NCBI RefSeq assembly: GCF_900129795.1
Contig: NZ_FQWW01000005.1
Coordinates: 434,001-498,000, forward strand
Origin: Flavobacterium sp. CF108
Lineage (GTDB): Bacteria > Bacteroidota > Bacteroidia > Flavobacteriales > Flavobacteriaceae
DNA: 64,000 nt
Direction of reading: 5' to 3'
Part shown: positions 19,401 to 26,786 of the stretch, piece by piece
Layout of the letters: each line of letters opens with the position of its first letter
Numbering within the stretch: the stretch's first letter is position 1
Program-made: the position numbers and the translations under genes
Notes under the pieces: model-generated
What the model was told of the DNA's origin: nothing
Seen by the model: only the letters and a program-made list of their open reading frames with translations
Database searches by the model: none

Positions 19401-19985
19401 AAAGAAGCCGAAACTGGTTATATCAAATTAAACTGGAAAGGTGAAGAAGTTAAAAAAGAAATGGCTTCTATCAGCATTCAGAATAAATCAAAAGTTCCGG
19501 GATTTGGCGGTATTTACTGGCAGTATTTTGAAGATTTGGATAAAATCAAAAACAATTCGGGAGCCGTTTTATCTGTTTCAAAAGAACTTTATCTAAAGAA
19601 AAGCACTTTAAAAGGAGATGAACTGGAAAGAATTACAGCAAAAAATTCTTTAAAAACCGGAGATTTGGTTACGGTACGTTTAATTATTACGTCAAAAGAA
19701 GACACAGAATATGTTCATTTAAAAGATATGCGCGCTTCTTGTTTTGAGCCCGTAAATGTTCTTTCAGAATATAAATCCTCAGATAGTTTAGAATATTATA
19801 TAAGTACAAAAGATGCTGCAACGCATTTCTTTTTTGATGAAATTGATAAAGGGACTTATGTGTTAGAATATGATATTAGAGTAAATAACAGCGGTGAATT
19901 CTCAAACGGAATTACCACAATTCAAAGTATGTATGCTCCGGAGTTTGCGAGTCATACAAAAGGAATTCGGGTAAAAGTTAATTGA
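13500..19985 (+). CDS. Alpha-2-macroglobulin-like protein with an embedded CarboxypepD-reg/TonB-plug module
   Basis: The 2161-residue protein has a Sec signal peptide (MKNILFVFLLLSTVIFAQQ). A helical N-terminal region is followed by the MG2 macroglobulin segment DRAIYRPGQTVYYKG (about residue 566). The A2M domain begins around ETAFFFPNLKTDSNGKVSF (about 1393), and a CAEQ thioester motif sits at Cys1617-Gln1620 with the alpha-helical toroid after it. Such proteins covalently trap proteases. Between the macroglobulin repeats and the A2M domain, about residues 1184-1375, lies a carboxypeptidase-regulatory-like domain (GIVTDQDQLPLPGVSVTIKG), the SusC box VVVVGYGTQKKKS and a plug-like segment (PLYVVDGQIV ... 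DVLKDDKAAALYGSRAVNG). This module normally starts SusC receptors and sits near the bait-region position. No barrel follows. One continuous frame; not a visible frameshift artefact. Confidence 0.9.
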   Translation: MKNILFVFLLLSTVIFAQQNDKRWDKVIALENEGKVKSANEIVSKIYKKAISQKDEVQMIKCFFYQSKYLQVVDENAQTKILNNLKTDIGRVSVLSKAILNLVYAKCLTDYYARNKYQIEKRTNTVELDDDFLTWTAKNFNAQIDLALKSSMENETVLKNTSLTKYEAIFDYPTMEKFKTLNLLNYVISENIYLQSQKIRSWEIQKSDFLSSKKDLLGNSTDFIKLNFDSVSNENLKITLKLYQRQEINNSTAENIWGRIQFLKKNILDADEDYIQALAALQNKTDNVLLIQNIQLERASFLSQKASKKTNPDYNIKAIAILDSILQINNRSNAYKLAIQQKENILYKNLNIQLQKYVYNNENTRAFVQYKNIEKLKISFFKISQTQLIELTKSYITRDGIRDSITQKTKPAISQSYTLTNKKDFFEYSTEVLLPQLETGSYLVYFESESDSNDRKAYAFETITVSDFIILGTQNDISETYQVLDRKTGKPLENVNVKSQSINVLTNKNGIAVFEKKINQYTYQPITVYTPKDTLYIENKYLAYNNQYNDKNEDQNNFKGKVEFYLDRAIYRPGQTVYYKGIATQKIKNKSAVVPFTTFQIIVEDPNNTEIKEFDVTTNEFGSFSGEFVLPKSGLTGSFLITADEPTDYENDKVYDKTKDEHPFWENVDFETSQIDFQVEEYKRPKFEVTFEPKKESFQLNQLVKVKGTAKAFAGSNISDAEVSYTVIRHTTYLRHFYNQEVENEVLAVEETKTDASGKFSIDFTAVPAKNSKKELLPVFNYEIKASVTDINGETHDASTFVKVGYHDLELNAVIDNEISTKNKNEIKLVSTNLNGEFTAIKGEIKIYYLNPFSTKFKGRVFPNPEIESISNSDFEKLFPYENNQNSKEKTTETLLYSKNIDTQKDKTLALDFISNYKSGDYKIVFSAKDSFGNLIESNSNFRLFQSSDKFDTSRLFNVTQINQDALKDGFVLIKLTSVLPELYITGTANYENKLYSEEIYHLQNNEALVKVPIKKEFQNGVIIDFTSIYENQKFDNNVFVILKREKPEFKFDVETFRTKIQPGSNENWSFKLTGTAAKKESEVLASMYDSSLDQFTTKNWPSLNLDQYNIGHSYKALLGYEKTYTTIPNLNTPSKRIELKNESTKLIWFGFDFANTSNDVIYLQREYQRQLTKKITKPLNAKLISGIVTDQDQLPLPGVSVTIKGTQRSTSTDFDGYYEIEAKENEELVFAYIGYKNQSAIVYKDKTINFQLTAESNHLEEVVVVGYGTQKKKSIMASATQIISSEVLSEDNAVYDSAGFSQQLAGIAQGVQIRGASTVKGANPLYVVDGQIVSEIKNLNPNDILSIDVLKDDKAAALYGSRAVNGVIIVTTKSALEALTQVKARKNLSETAFFFPNLKTDSNGKVSFNFTSPEALTAWKLRLLAHNKDAVSGYLEKSVITQKELMLMPNFPRFFREKDTIVISAKISNVTADAKVGIANLQFFDAATMQPIDAKLLNTKNIRNFTIPAYGNTTVNWTVTIPEGLQGIQYKILAKSGNFSDGEENIIPVLTNNMLVTESIPVWVRENSTKEYTFENLKNNNSTTLRNHQFTFEYTSNPTWIAIQSLPYLMEYEHECAEQTFARFYANALASEIISSNPKIATVFEEWRKKGKPISKLEENDELKSIILAETPWLNDAQNEDEKKKNIALLFDLEKMKTSQETAFEKLKQKQKVSGGFSWFDGGYESEYITRHILAGLGHLAKLSKDNTAKTNEISKTAIPFLDNKFLGYHSFRTKNLKTTDKLIWINPYSDLHYLYTRSFYLDKYPLSDTLKKVTKLYLETAKKEWLGYSLYEKGLAALTLNRFGEKETAKKIIESLKETSSNNEDWGMYWIANKSGWYWYQAPIETQALLVEAFAEVTQDTKSVDAMKIWLLKNKQTKNWPTTKSTSEAIYALLLQGTDWLSVKDNTVIKLGDEKIMTKKLAENQKEAETGYIKLNWKGEEVKKEMASISIQNKSKVPGFGGIYWQYFEDLDKIKNNSGAVLSVSKELYLKKSTLKGDELERITAKNSLKTGDLVTVRLIITSKEDTEYVHLKDMRASCFEPVNVLSEYKSSDSLEYYISTKDAATHFFFDEIDKGTYVLEYDIRVNNSGEFSNGITTIQSMYAPEFASHTKGIRVKVN

Positions 19986-19991
19986 TGTAAC

Positions 19992-20024
19992 AAACCCGGC
20001 AGGTTTTAAAAACCTGCCGGGTTT
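19992..20024 (+). terminator. Terminator hairpin after the macroglobulin gene
   Basis: A near-perfect 33-bp palindrome with arms AAACCCGGCAGGTTTT and AAAACCTGCCGGGTTT lies 7 bp after the stop. Hairpins built on AAACC(C)G-CA recur behind several genes in this window. Confidence 0.75.
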
Positions 20025-20036
20025 ACTGAATCTGAA

Positions 20037-20101
20037 TGTCAGGCTGAGCGAAGTCGAAACCTTTCTCATCACACAAGCCTTCGACTTCGCTCAGGGTGAC
20101 A
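20037..20101. repeat. Dispersed inverted repeat, copy 1 (GCTGAGCGAAGTCGAA type)
   Basis: Arms at 20037-20058 (TGTCAGGCTGAGCGAAGTCG...) and 20080-20101 are inverted with two mismatches in 22, with a 21-nt loop. A second, very similar element lies 22 bp further. It resembles a REP-like intergenic element common in Bacteroidota genomes (recalled, not searched). Confidence 0.8.
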
Positions 20102-20122
20102 ATAAATTTTCATAATTACATT

Positions 20123-20189
20123 ATGTCAGGCTGAACGAAGTCGAAGCCCTTCACAACATACAAGCCTTCGACTTCGCTCAGGATGACAT
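20123..20189. repeat. Dispersed inverted repeat, copy 2 (GCTGAACGAAGTCGAA type)
   Basis: Arms at 20123-20146 and 20166-20189, 24 nt each, inverted with a few mismatches. It is a near-copy of the element at 20037, in the same orientation, between the two convergent genes. Confidence 0.8.
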
Positions 20190-20215
20190 TCTTTTTCAAA
20201 ATTAAAAACAACAAA

Positions 20216-20247
20216 AAACCCGACAAGATTTAAAATCTGTCGGGTTT
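20216..20247 (-). terminator. Terminator of the S46 peptidase gene
   Basis: Hairpin arms AAACCCGACAGATTTT-like on the minus strand (AAACCCGACAAGATTT on plus) form a 32-bp palindrome followed by T-rich sequence on the minus strand, 22 bp beyond the stop. Confidence 0.75.
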
Positions 20248-20268
20248 ACTTTTATAATGAAACTGAGA

Positions 20269-22413
20269 TTATTTAGAAATCGTCAATTCGTCAATAATAT
20301 TTTTAGCGCCAGCGTATTTATCAATAATCCAAAGTACATAACGAATATCAACGTTAATAGTTCTTTGTAATTTAGGATCAAAAATTACGTCTCCTGCCAT
20401 CGCTTCAATGTTTCCATCAAAAGCAATTCCAATTAATTCTCCTTTACCGTTTAAAACCGGTGAACCTGAGTTTCCTCCGGTAATATCATTATCAGTCAAG
20501 AAGTTTACTGGCATGTAACCTGCTTTATCAGCATATTGTCCAAAATCTTTTGCTTTGTTTAATTCTAACAAACGTTTTGGTAAATCAAATTCCTGGTCTC
20601 CCGCTTTATACTTTTTCACCATGCTTTCCATAGTTGTATAATTGTTGATCGCAGCATCGTTACGAGGATCCGCAGGTAAAGCGCGAACTTTTCCGTAAGT
20701 CAATCTCAAAGTAGAGTTTGCATCAGGATATTTAATTGCGTTTAATTTTGATTCTCTTAAACCTTCAACAAGTTCACGGTAAGCAGTTGCAAAACCATCA
20801 TCCGCTTTCTTTTGGTCATCTGTTTTTGCACGCGACTTTGTCAATAAATCATTAGAAATAATATATAATGGATCGTGTACAATTGCCAAAGGTTTTGGAT
20901 CAGCCATAAATGCTAATACTTTTTCCTTAGTTGTAAAATAGCTAATTTCAGTTGCTTTGGCTACGTCAGCAGTAAAGTCACCATTATTAGCAGTTTTCAT
21001 TTTAGCAATTTCCGGAGCAAGTCCATATTCAGCAGCTTTAGAAGCATATAAATTTAATTGCGCTGTCAATACATCTTTTTCAAGCGGAGCATAAAAATTA
21101 CCATAGATATTGTCAATCATTGTGTTAATCTTCGGTAACATCTCTGCTCTTTTTGCGTCATTTTCTTTATAATAAGCAATCAGCTCATTTCCTAAATTTG
21201 CAGGACCAGCCGCATAGCTGGAAGTACGCAAAAGCTGCGTTAAGTAATTATCGTGACGCGCTTTTAAATTTGTTTCTCTGTAATAATCGTTAATAGTAGG
21301 AATTACATTTTCATACTTATCTTTATTAGCAGGTTTGCTTGCCCACTCATAAAACTTATCTTCCTGCTCTGATTTTGTATCTACCGTTCCCGCTTTTGTT
21401 AAAGCATCGATCATACCTTGACGGTTTTTCCAGTAGTTTGCTGTCGAAGCATATTTAGATGCATATTTCAAACGAACTGTTGCATCTGTATCCATATACT
21501 TTTTCATTACATCCATTCCGGTTTTAGCACCTTCAACCCACGCAGGATAAGCATATTTTATATTCTGCTCTATTCCGCCTGCCGGCATCCAGCGATTTGT
21601 TCTTCCTGGGTAACCCAAAATCATCGCAAAATCATTTTCTTTTACACCTTTAATACTTACAGGCAAATAATGTTTTGGCTGTAAAGGCACATTATCTTTA
21701 GAATATGCTGCAGGATTTCCGTCTTTATCAGCATAAACTCTAAACATAGAAAAATCTCCTGTTTGACGAGGCCACTCCCAGTTGTCAGTGTCTCCTCCAA
21801 ATTTACCAACACTTTCCGGAGGTGTTCCCACTAAACGAACATCTGTGTAATCTTGGTAAACAAAATAGTAATATTCATTTCCTTGAAAGAACGGACGAAC
21901 AGAAACTGTATACTTTCCGTTTTCACTATTTTCTTTTTCAATTAAACTAATCTCTTGCTGAATGATTTTGTTTCTTTCAGTTTCCGTCATAGTATCATTT
22001 ACTTTTGATAAAATCCTTTTAGAAACATCGTCCATACGAACAAAGAAACGAACGTATAAAGATTTAGGTTTCATTTCGGCACTTTTATCTTTTGCCCAAA
22101 AACCATCTTTCAAATAGTTTTGTTCTGCAGTAGAAAGTTCTGCAATCGCGTTATATCCGCAATGGTGATTTGTTAAAACCAGTCCGCTTTTAGAAACGAT
22201 TTCAGCAGTACACCCACCATTAAACTGTACAATTGCATCTTTTAAACTATGGTGGTTAATACTATAAATTTCTTCGGCTGTTAATTGCAAGCCCATTTTC
22301 TCCATATCTCTATGGTTCAATCTTTCGATAAACATCAAGAACCACATTCCCTCATCAGCTCTTACAGGAAAAGCCATAAGGCACATGGTCAAGAATAAAA
22401 CTATTTTTTTCAT
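20269..22413 (-). CDS. S46-family dipeptidyl-peptidase, DPP7-like
   Basis: The 714-residue periplasmic serine peptidase has a signal peptide ending at VRA, giving the mature start DEGMWF typical of S46. The catalytic His lies in LTNHHCGYNAI (His83/84), the Asp within DNWEWPRQTGDFSMFRVY and the Ser in TGGNSGSPVLNGKGELIG. The residue after AFD, which sets specificity in this family, is Gly (AFDGN), as in DPP7 with preference for hydrophobic P1 residues; DPP11, specific for acidic residues, has Arg there (recalled from the family). It releases dipeptides from the N-terminus of peptides. Own transcription unit, convergent with the macroglobulin gene. Confidence 0.92.
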   Translation of the reverse strand: MKKIVLFLTMCLMAFPVRADEGMWFLMFIERLNHRDMEKMGLQLTAEEIYSINHHSLKDAIVQFNGGCTAEIVSKSGLVLTNHHCGYNAIAELSTAEQNYLKDGFWAKDKSAEMKPKSLYVRFFVRMDDVSKRILSKVNDTMTETERNKIIQQEISLIEKENSENGKYTVSVRPFFQGNEYYYFVYQDYTDVRLVGTPPESVGKFGGDTDNWEWPRQTGDFSMFRVYADKDGNPAAYSKDNVPLQPKHYLPVSIKGVKENDFAMILGYPGRTNRWMPAGGIEQNIKYAYPAWVEGAKTGMDVMKKYMDTDATVRLKYASKYASTANYWKNRQGMIDALTKAGTVDTKSEQEDKFYEWASKPANKDKYENVIPTINDYYRETNLKARHDNYLTQLLRTSSYAAGPANLGNELIAYYKENDAKRAEMLPKINTMIDNIYGNFYAPLEKDVLTAQLNLYASKAAEYGLAPEIAKMKTANNGDFTADVAKATEISYFTTKEKVLAFMADPKPLAIVHDPLYIISNDLLTKSRAKTDDQKKADDGFATAYRELVEGLRESKLNAIKYPDANSTLRLTYGKVRALPADPRNDAAINNYTTMESMVKKYKAGDQEFDLPKRLLELNKAKDFGQYADKAGYMPVNFLTDNDITGGNSGSPVLNGKGELIGIAFDGNIEAMAGDVIFDPKLQRTINVDIRYVLWIIDKYAGAKNIIDELTISK

Positions 22414-22725
22414 GTTATTTTGTTTAAGTACTGCGAATATAACTCATTTTCGCAAAAAAAATAAACATTCGATCTAAAAACAAAACATAATAAATAAATA
22501 TGAAGATGATTTTGCGAAATTCATAATTTGATGAAAAAGAAAAATTATTAGAATATAAAAAGATAAAAGCCAATTAAACTTATAAAATTCTAGCTTTAAT
22601 GAAATCATGATTTTAAATCTTAATAAAAATTGTAAAAATTAACCTTCAATTAAAAATATTTAATTTAATCCATTTCTTACAAATAATTATTCCTTTAATT
22701 TGCCTTTCTAATTAAAAAAATAAAA
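22414..22725. other. AT-rich divergent intergenic region
   Basis: About 310 bp between the divergent S46 peptidase and barrel genes. It is very AT-rich with no ORF, hairpin or repeat that stands out. A TTAATTTG at 22697-22704 is one base from the -7 consensus and may serve the barrel gene. Confidence 0.4.
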
Positions 22726-23256
22726 ATGAAAAAATTATTAGTAGCAGTTGTACTATTAGTGACAACTATGATGAGTGCGCAAAAGGGATCAATTTTACTT
22801 GGCGGAAATGTTGGATTTGGTTCAGAAAAAATTGGAGATGATAAATATGAAAATTTTGAATTTTCTCCAAAAGCAGGATATCAATTTACAGACAAATGGA
22901 CTTTAGGAGTTGAAGGTTCAATCCTGAACTATAAAGAATCTGGATCTAAAAGAGAAGAAGCATACAGAGTTGGCGCTTTTACTCGTTACTCAGTGCCTCT
23001 TTCTGATTTATTTTCTTTCTACACTGATTTAGGAGTTGGATACCAAGAAAGAAGTATTGATAAAACTAAAGGTGTTTATGCTAGTTTAACGCCAGCCTTA
23101 TTTATCAATATGAAAAACGGATTTGGTTTAAATTTTTCTATTGGAGGAATTGGCTACGATAATCTTAGCGGAAAAGAAACTGCGAGAGAACAGCGTTTAG
23201 GTTTCAATTTTGGAAAAACTTTAAACATTGGAATCTCTAAAAACTTTGGACTATAA
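22726..23256 (+). CDS. OmpX-like outer-membrane beta-barrel protein, 176 aa
   Basis: A signal peptide (MKKLLVAVVLLVTTMMSAQ) precedes a small barrel of about eight strands: SILLGGNVGFGSE, NFEFSPKAGYQFTDKWTLGVEGS, YRVGAFTRYSV, FSFYTDLGVGYQE, GFGLNFSIGGIGYDN, RLGFNFGKTLNIGISKNFGL. Glycine/aromatic alternation and the ending on a short strand fit the porin/OmpX-type family. Its ligand or role cannot be read from sequence. A hairpin and terminator follow. Confidence 0.8.
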   Translation: MKKLLVAVVLLVTTMMSAQKGSILLGGNVGFGSEKIGDDKYENFEFSPKAGYQFTDKWTLGVEGSILNYKESGSKREEAYRVGAFTRYSVPLSDLFSFYTDLGVGYQERSIDKTKGVYASLTPALFINMKNGFGLNFSIGGIGYDNLSGKETAREQRLGFNFGKTLNIGISKNFGL

Positions 23257-23290
23257 TTTCACAGGATTTAAGTTAGAAAGTAAAATCCTT

Positions 23291-23322
23291 TATACTTTTT
23301 GTTTTTTCGCGCAAAAAGTATA
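23291..23322. repeat. Hairpin with 11-bp perfect arms
   Basis: TATACTTTTTG and CAAAAAGTATA enclose TTTTTTCGCG. It lies between the barrel gene and the next terminator hairpin and could be an RNA processing or termination element. Confidence 0.55.
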
Positions 23323-23357
23323 AAACCCGACAATGGAAATTGTCGGGTTTTCTTTTT
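23322..23357 (+). terminator. Terminator after the OmpX-like gene
   Basis: AAAACCCGACAAT and ATTGTCGGGTTTT form a 13-bp stem closing a GGAA-type loop, followed by TCTTTTTT. Confidence 0.85.
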
Positions 23358-23458
23358 TATGTGGTCATCACCTTTTAAAAAAATTATTTTTGAAAAATAA
23401 ATGTTTTATCTTTCCCAAAACAAAAAATCCAACAACTTAAAAAGTCATATTTCATTTT

Positions 23459-24490
23459 ATGATAAAAAAATCTCTATACAACTGCTTTCAAAAACAGATT
23501 ATACTTATAGTTTTTCTCATAAGCGGTCATTTAAATTCGCAAATAGTTCAGGAATTTCTAATTGAAAAATCTGAATCCAAAACACAATTAAAAGAAAGAG
23601 GACTGAAAGGAAAAGTGAAAACAATTAAAACCTGTTTTTTCACAATCGAAAATACTCCAAAACAGCAAAATATTAAAAGACTTTTAAACCCGAATATTTA
23701 TGGTTTATATGAAACTTTTAATCCTTTAGGAAGACTGACCAAAAAAGTACAGCTTTATCCTCCGGTTTATTTTCCAATGGATACAATAGGCGGCGATAGC
23801 TTGGTTTATAACGATAAAGGAAAACTTGAAAAATCTTTTTATACTAGCTCAATGGGAGTACATTTTATTAAAAAGTTTAATGATAAAGAAGATAAAATCT
23901 CTCAGGAAGAAATTCAAAAAGAAGAGGATTCTTATCTCAGTAATGATTACTGGTCGTATAAATATAATGCGGCAGGTAAAAAAACAGAAGCTGTCACATA
24001 TTCATTCTATGGGCCTAAAATGGATAAAAAAAAGATAGGAACCCGGTCTTATTTTAAATATGACACTAAAAACAGAGTTATAGAAGAAGCAAAATATGGA
24101 GAACTTCTTAGTTTTTTAATTACTCCAAAAGAAATACCCGTTAAATACAGCTATAAATACGACCTTAAAGATAATCTTATCGAAGAAAGCTGTTTTTATA
24201 AAACTCTGGCTTACAAAGCAAATTATAATTACGACCCTAAAAATGTTTTAATAAAACAAGTTCTTGTAGAAGGACCTAAAACCGATTCTGCCATACTTAA
24301 AGATGGTCAGATAAGCCAGAGAACCATTACTAACAGAAACAATTACATTGAAAACAGGGTTTATAAATATGAATATGATACAAACGGAAACTGGATCAAA
24401 TTAAATATTTCAACCACATTTTCTGAAAACGGAAAAAAACAGACCAAGCAAGAAACTTTAATAACCAAAGAAATCACTTATTATGAATAG
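23459..24490 (+). CDS. Secreted protein with YD-like repeats, paralog A (343 aa)
   Basis: An N-terminal hydrophobic signal region precedes the motif LKERGLKGKVKTIKT and then a series of Tyr-rich short strands (SLVYNDKGKLEKSFY, WSYKYNAAGKKTEAV, YFKYDTKNRVIEEA, YSYKYDLKDNLIEES, YKYEYDTNGNWIKLN). This is the YD/RHS-like pattern of tandem beta hairpins with a repeat of about 20-30 residues. The next gene is a diverged copy. Likely a periplasmic or surface protein; no known function. Confidence 0.75.
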   Translation: MIKKSLYNCFQKQIILIVFLISGHLNSQIVQEFLIEKSESKTQLKERGLKGKVKTIKTCFFTIENTPKQQNIKRLLNPNIYGLYETFNPLGRLTKKVQLYPPVYFPMDTIGGDSLVYNDKGKLEKSFYTSSMGVHFIKKFNDKEDKISQEEIQKEEDSYLSNDYWSYKYNAAGKKTEAVTYSFYGPKMDKKKIGTRSYFKYDTKNRVIEEAKYGELLSFLITPKEIPVKYSYKYDLKDNLIEESCFYKTLAYKANYNYDPKNVLIKQVLVEGPKTDSAILKDGQISQRTITNRNNYIENRVYKYEYDTNGNWIKLNISTTFSENGKKQTKQETLITKEITYYE

Positions 24491-25547
24491 AATGAAAACT
24501 TTATTTCTGACTCTCCTATTCGTAAATTATGGTTTTGCTCAAGTTGGCTCTGAATATATCTTTAAAAATGACTGGGATAAATTTGGTTTAAAAGGCAACG
24601 TGAAATCTGTGAAAACAGTTTTAAGAGATATTAATGACAAACGCTGGGATTCAAACTTATTTTTAAAATACAATCCTGTGCTTCATAATTATTATGCTAC
24701 TGACGAATATGATCGTGAATTATACTATAAAAAATTCAATACATACGGCATGATCACTGAACGTTCTGATAAAAGAATTTCTAGCTTAAGCGAAGAATTT
24801 GAAAAAGGCCAGGTTTTTAAATTTCAAATTGATTCAGTTGATTTTTTTAATAAACAGAAAATGGCGCTGCAATGCAACTTTTTGTTCGGAATGAATCCAA
24901 ACAGAACACATACATATGACGACTCAAAAGAAGAGATGAAATATGAGTACAAAACAGAAAATCAAAAGATTACTGAAGAGCTCTATTTTAATGATTATAT
25001 TAGTGAAGAATTTCCAAAAGAAGATTCTTTAAAATTCGACCGCAGGACTTTATTTTTCTACAATCCGAAAGGACAGATTATTAAAAAGCAGATTATTATT
25101 CCGCTTGACATATATAACGATCGCAGCACAGAAGCATTTTATGATCGGGCGATTTATAACGACAATACTTTAAACGTCAATTATGTTTATGATAATGGAG
25201 ACCAACTCGTTAAAATGACTGTTTATAAGAGGAAGGAGTTTCTATACCAGGAAACTTATAAAATCAAAAACAACAAGGTAATTGAAATGGAAAAACTTGT
25301 TGACAGCAAACATACCCATAATGAATTAGACAGCAACAAGGTAGTGTACCAATATGATGATTTTGGAAATGTTACAACTATGACTTGTTACGATAACGAT
25401 GTGGGAGACGAAATACTTGTTTCTATATTATTTGATTACACTTTTGACAACACTAATAACTGGACTCTTTGCAAAATGTACGTTAATCAAAAAAATGAAG
25501 TTCCAGACGCAATCGCTGAAAGAAGAATAGAATATTATAAAAACTAA
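24483..25547 (+). CDS. Secreted protein with YD-like repeats, paralog B (354 aa)
   Basis: The signal peptide (MKTLFLTLLFVNYGFAQ) and the motif WDKFGLKGNVKSVKT match the upstream gene (LKERGLKGKVKTIKT), as do the YD-type strands (TLFFYNPKGQIIKK, VNYVYDNGDQLVKM, VVYQYDDFGNVTTM). The two are therefore tandem paralogs. The ATG at 24483 overlaps the previous stop by 8 bp; a second ATG at 24492, directly before the signal peptide, is an equally good start and would follow the stop by 1 bp. Either way the genes are translationally coupled. Function unknown. Confidence 0.75.
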   Translation: MNRMKTLFLTLLFVNYGFAQVGSEYIFKNDWDKFGLKGNVKSVKTVLRDINDKRWDSNLFLKYNPVLHNYYATDEYDRELYYKKFNTYGMITERSDKRISSLSEEFEKGQVFKFQIDSVDFFNKQKMALQCNFLFGMNPNRTHTYDDSKEEMKYEYKTENQKITEELYFNDYISEEFPKEDSLKFDRRTLFFYNPKGQIIKKQIIIPLDIYNDRSTEAFYDRAIYNDNTLNVNYVYDNGDQLVKMTVYKRKEFLYQETYKIKNNKVIEMEKLVDSKHTHNELDSNKVVYQYDDFGNVTTMTCYDNDVGDEILVSILFDYTFDNTNNWTLCKMYVNQKNEVPDAIAERRIEYYKN

Positions 25548-25579
25548 ATGTATTCACAAATACTTTTTAGCTAAATTAA

Positions 25580-25616
25580 AAAAACCACTAACAAGTATTA
25601 TTTGTTAGTGGTTTTT
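25580..25616 (+). terminator. Terminator of the paralog pair
   Basis: Perfect 15-bp arms AAAAACCACTAACAA and TTGTTAGTGGTTTTT with a 7-nt loop and a T-rich tail, 33 bp past the stop. The A-rich left arm makes it able to act on both strands. Confidence 0.88.
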
Positions 25617-25637
25617 GTTTTAAGAAAACTATCTTTT

Positions 25638-26639
25638 TTATTCATTAAGCATTTTCCAAAGTTTATCCTTCAAATCTGTCAAACCTTGCTGTGCAACAGA
25701 TGAAATAAACATATAAGGAATATCTTTAAACGAAACGTCTAATTCTGCTTTCAATTCTGCTTTAAGTTCGTCATCCAGCATATCACATTTTGAGATAACC
25801 AAAAGACGTTCTTTGTCCAGCATTTCAGGATTATACTTCGTTAATTCATTTACCAAAATATCATATTCTGCTTTAATATCCGGCGTATCAACCGGAACTA
25901 AAAATAGTAAAGTTGAATTACGCTCAATATGGCGAAGAAAATAATGTCCTAAACCTTTTCCTTCTGCAGCGCCTTCAATAATTCCCGGAATATCAGCAAT
26001 TACAAAAGATTGATAATCTCTGTAAGCTACAATTCCTAAGTTTGGTTTTAAGGTTGTAAAAGGATAATCGGCAATTTTAGGCTTTGCAGAAGTCAATACA
26101 GATAATAAAGTAGATTTTCCTGCATTAGGAAAACCAACCAATCCAACATCTGCCAGAACTTTAAGTTCCAGAATAACGTCCATTTCTAAGCCTGGTAAAC
26201 CTGGCTGTGCATAACGCGGAGTTTGGTTTGTCGAACTTCTAAAATGCCAGTTTCCTAAACCTCCCTTTCCTCCTTTTGCAAGAATTCTCTTTTCACCATC
26301 TTCCGTGATTTCAAAAAGCACTTCTCCGGTTTCCTTGTCTTTTACAACAGTTCCCAGCGGCACTTCAATAAATTTATCATCTCCATCTGCTCCCGTGCTG
26401 CGGTCTCCTCCACCGTCTCCACCGTGTCCCGCTTTAATATGACGCGCAAACTTTAAATGAAATAATGTCCAGAGTCCTTTATTTCCCACTAAATACACAT
26501 GTCCGCCTCGACCACCATCACCACCGTCCGGGCCGCCTTTTTCAATAAATTTCTCTCTATGTAAATGCGTAGATCCTTTTCCCCCTTTTCCGGACGAAAC
26601 ATATATCTTAACGTAATCTACAAAATTTCCTTCTGTCAT
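25638..26639 (-). CDS. obgE: Obg-family ribosome-assembly GTPase
   Basis: The 333-residue protein has the glycine-rich Obg fold (FVDYVKIYVSSGKGGKGS, GPDGGDGGRGGHVYLVG, GHGGDGGGDRSTGADGDD), then the G domain: G1 GFPNAGKSTLLS, switch I YPFTTLKPN, G3 DIPGIIEGA, G4 SKCDML, G5-like SSVAQQGL. It lacks the variable C-terminal domain, which is common in Bacteroidota. Obg proteins bind the 50S subunit and couple assembly and growth to GTP/ppGpp. Stand-alone minus-strand gene. Confidence 0.96.
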   Translation of the reverse strand: MTEGNFVDYVKIYVSSGKGGKGSTHLHREKFIEKGGPDGGDGGRGGHVYLVGNKGLWTLFHLKFARHIKAGHGGDGGGDRSTGADGDDKFIEVPLGTVVKDKETGEVLFEITEDGEKRILAKGGKGGLGNWHFRSSTNQTPRYAQPGLPGLEMDVILELKVLADVGLVGFPNAGKSTLLSVLTSAKPKIADYPFTTLKPNLGIVAYRDYQSFVIADIPGIIEGAAEGKGLGHYFLRHIERNSTLLFLVPVDTPDIKAEYDILVNELTKYNPEMLDKERLLVISKCDMLDDELKAELKAELDVSFKDIPYMFISSVAQQGLTDLKDKLWKMLNE

Positions 26640-26786
26640 TTTTCTGAATTTCAGATTTTAGATTTTAGATTTCAGATTGCTCTAAATTCTATATCTAAAC
26701 TCTATTTTATTTACTTTTCAGTCTCAGTCTAGATTTTCAGCACAAACTGCAACTGAAAACTGCCACTGAAAACTATTTTATTTCCT
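26640..26786. repeat. Degenerate short-word repeats between obgE and the CorC-like gene
   Basis: The region is built from reiterated words: TTTCAGATTTTAGATT-type units near 26645-26680 and CAACTGAAAACTGCCACTGAAAACT at its end, which is a double ACTGAAAACT. The same words recur near 40675-40725 and 63505-63530, always between genes, suggesting decayed copies of one dispersed element. Confidence 0.45.

Noticed and set aside
13500..19985. Frameshift or join artefact creating the macroglobulin/plug fusion
   Set aside because: A single uninterrupted frame runs through both junctions with no overlap or stop, and the A2M parts before and after the insert both belong to one protein layout.
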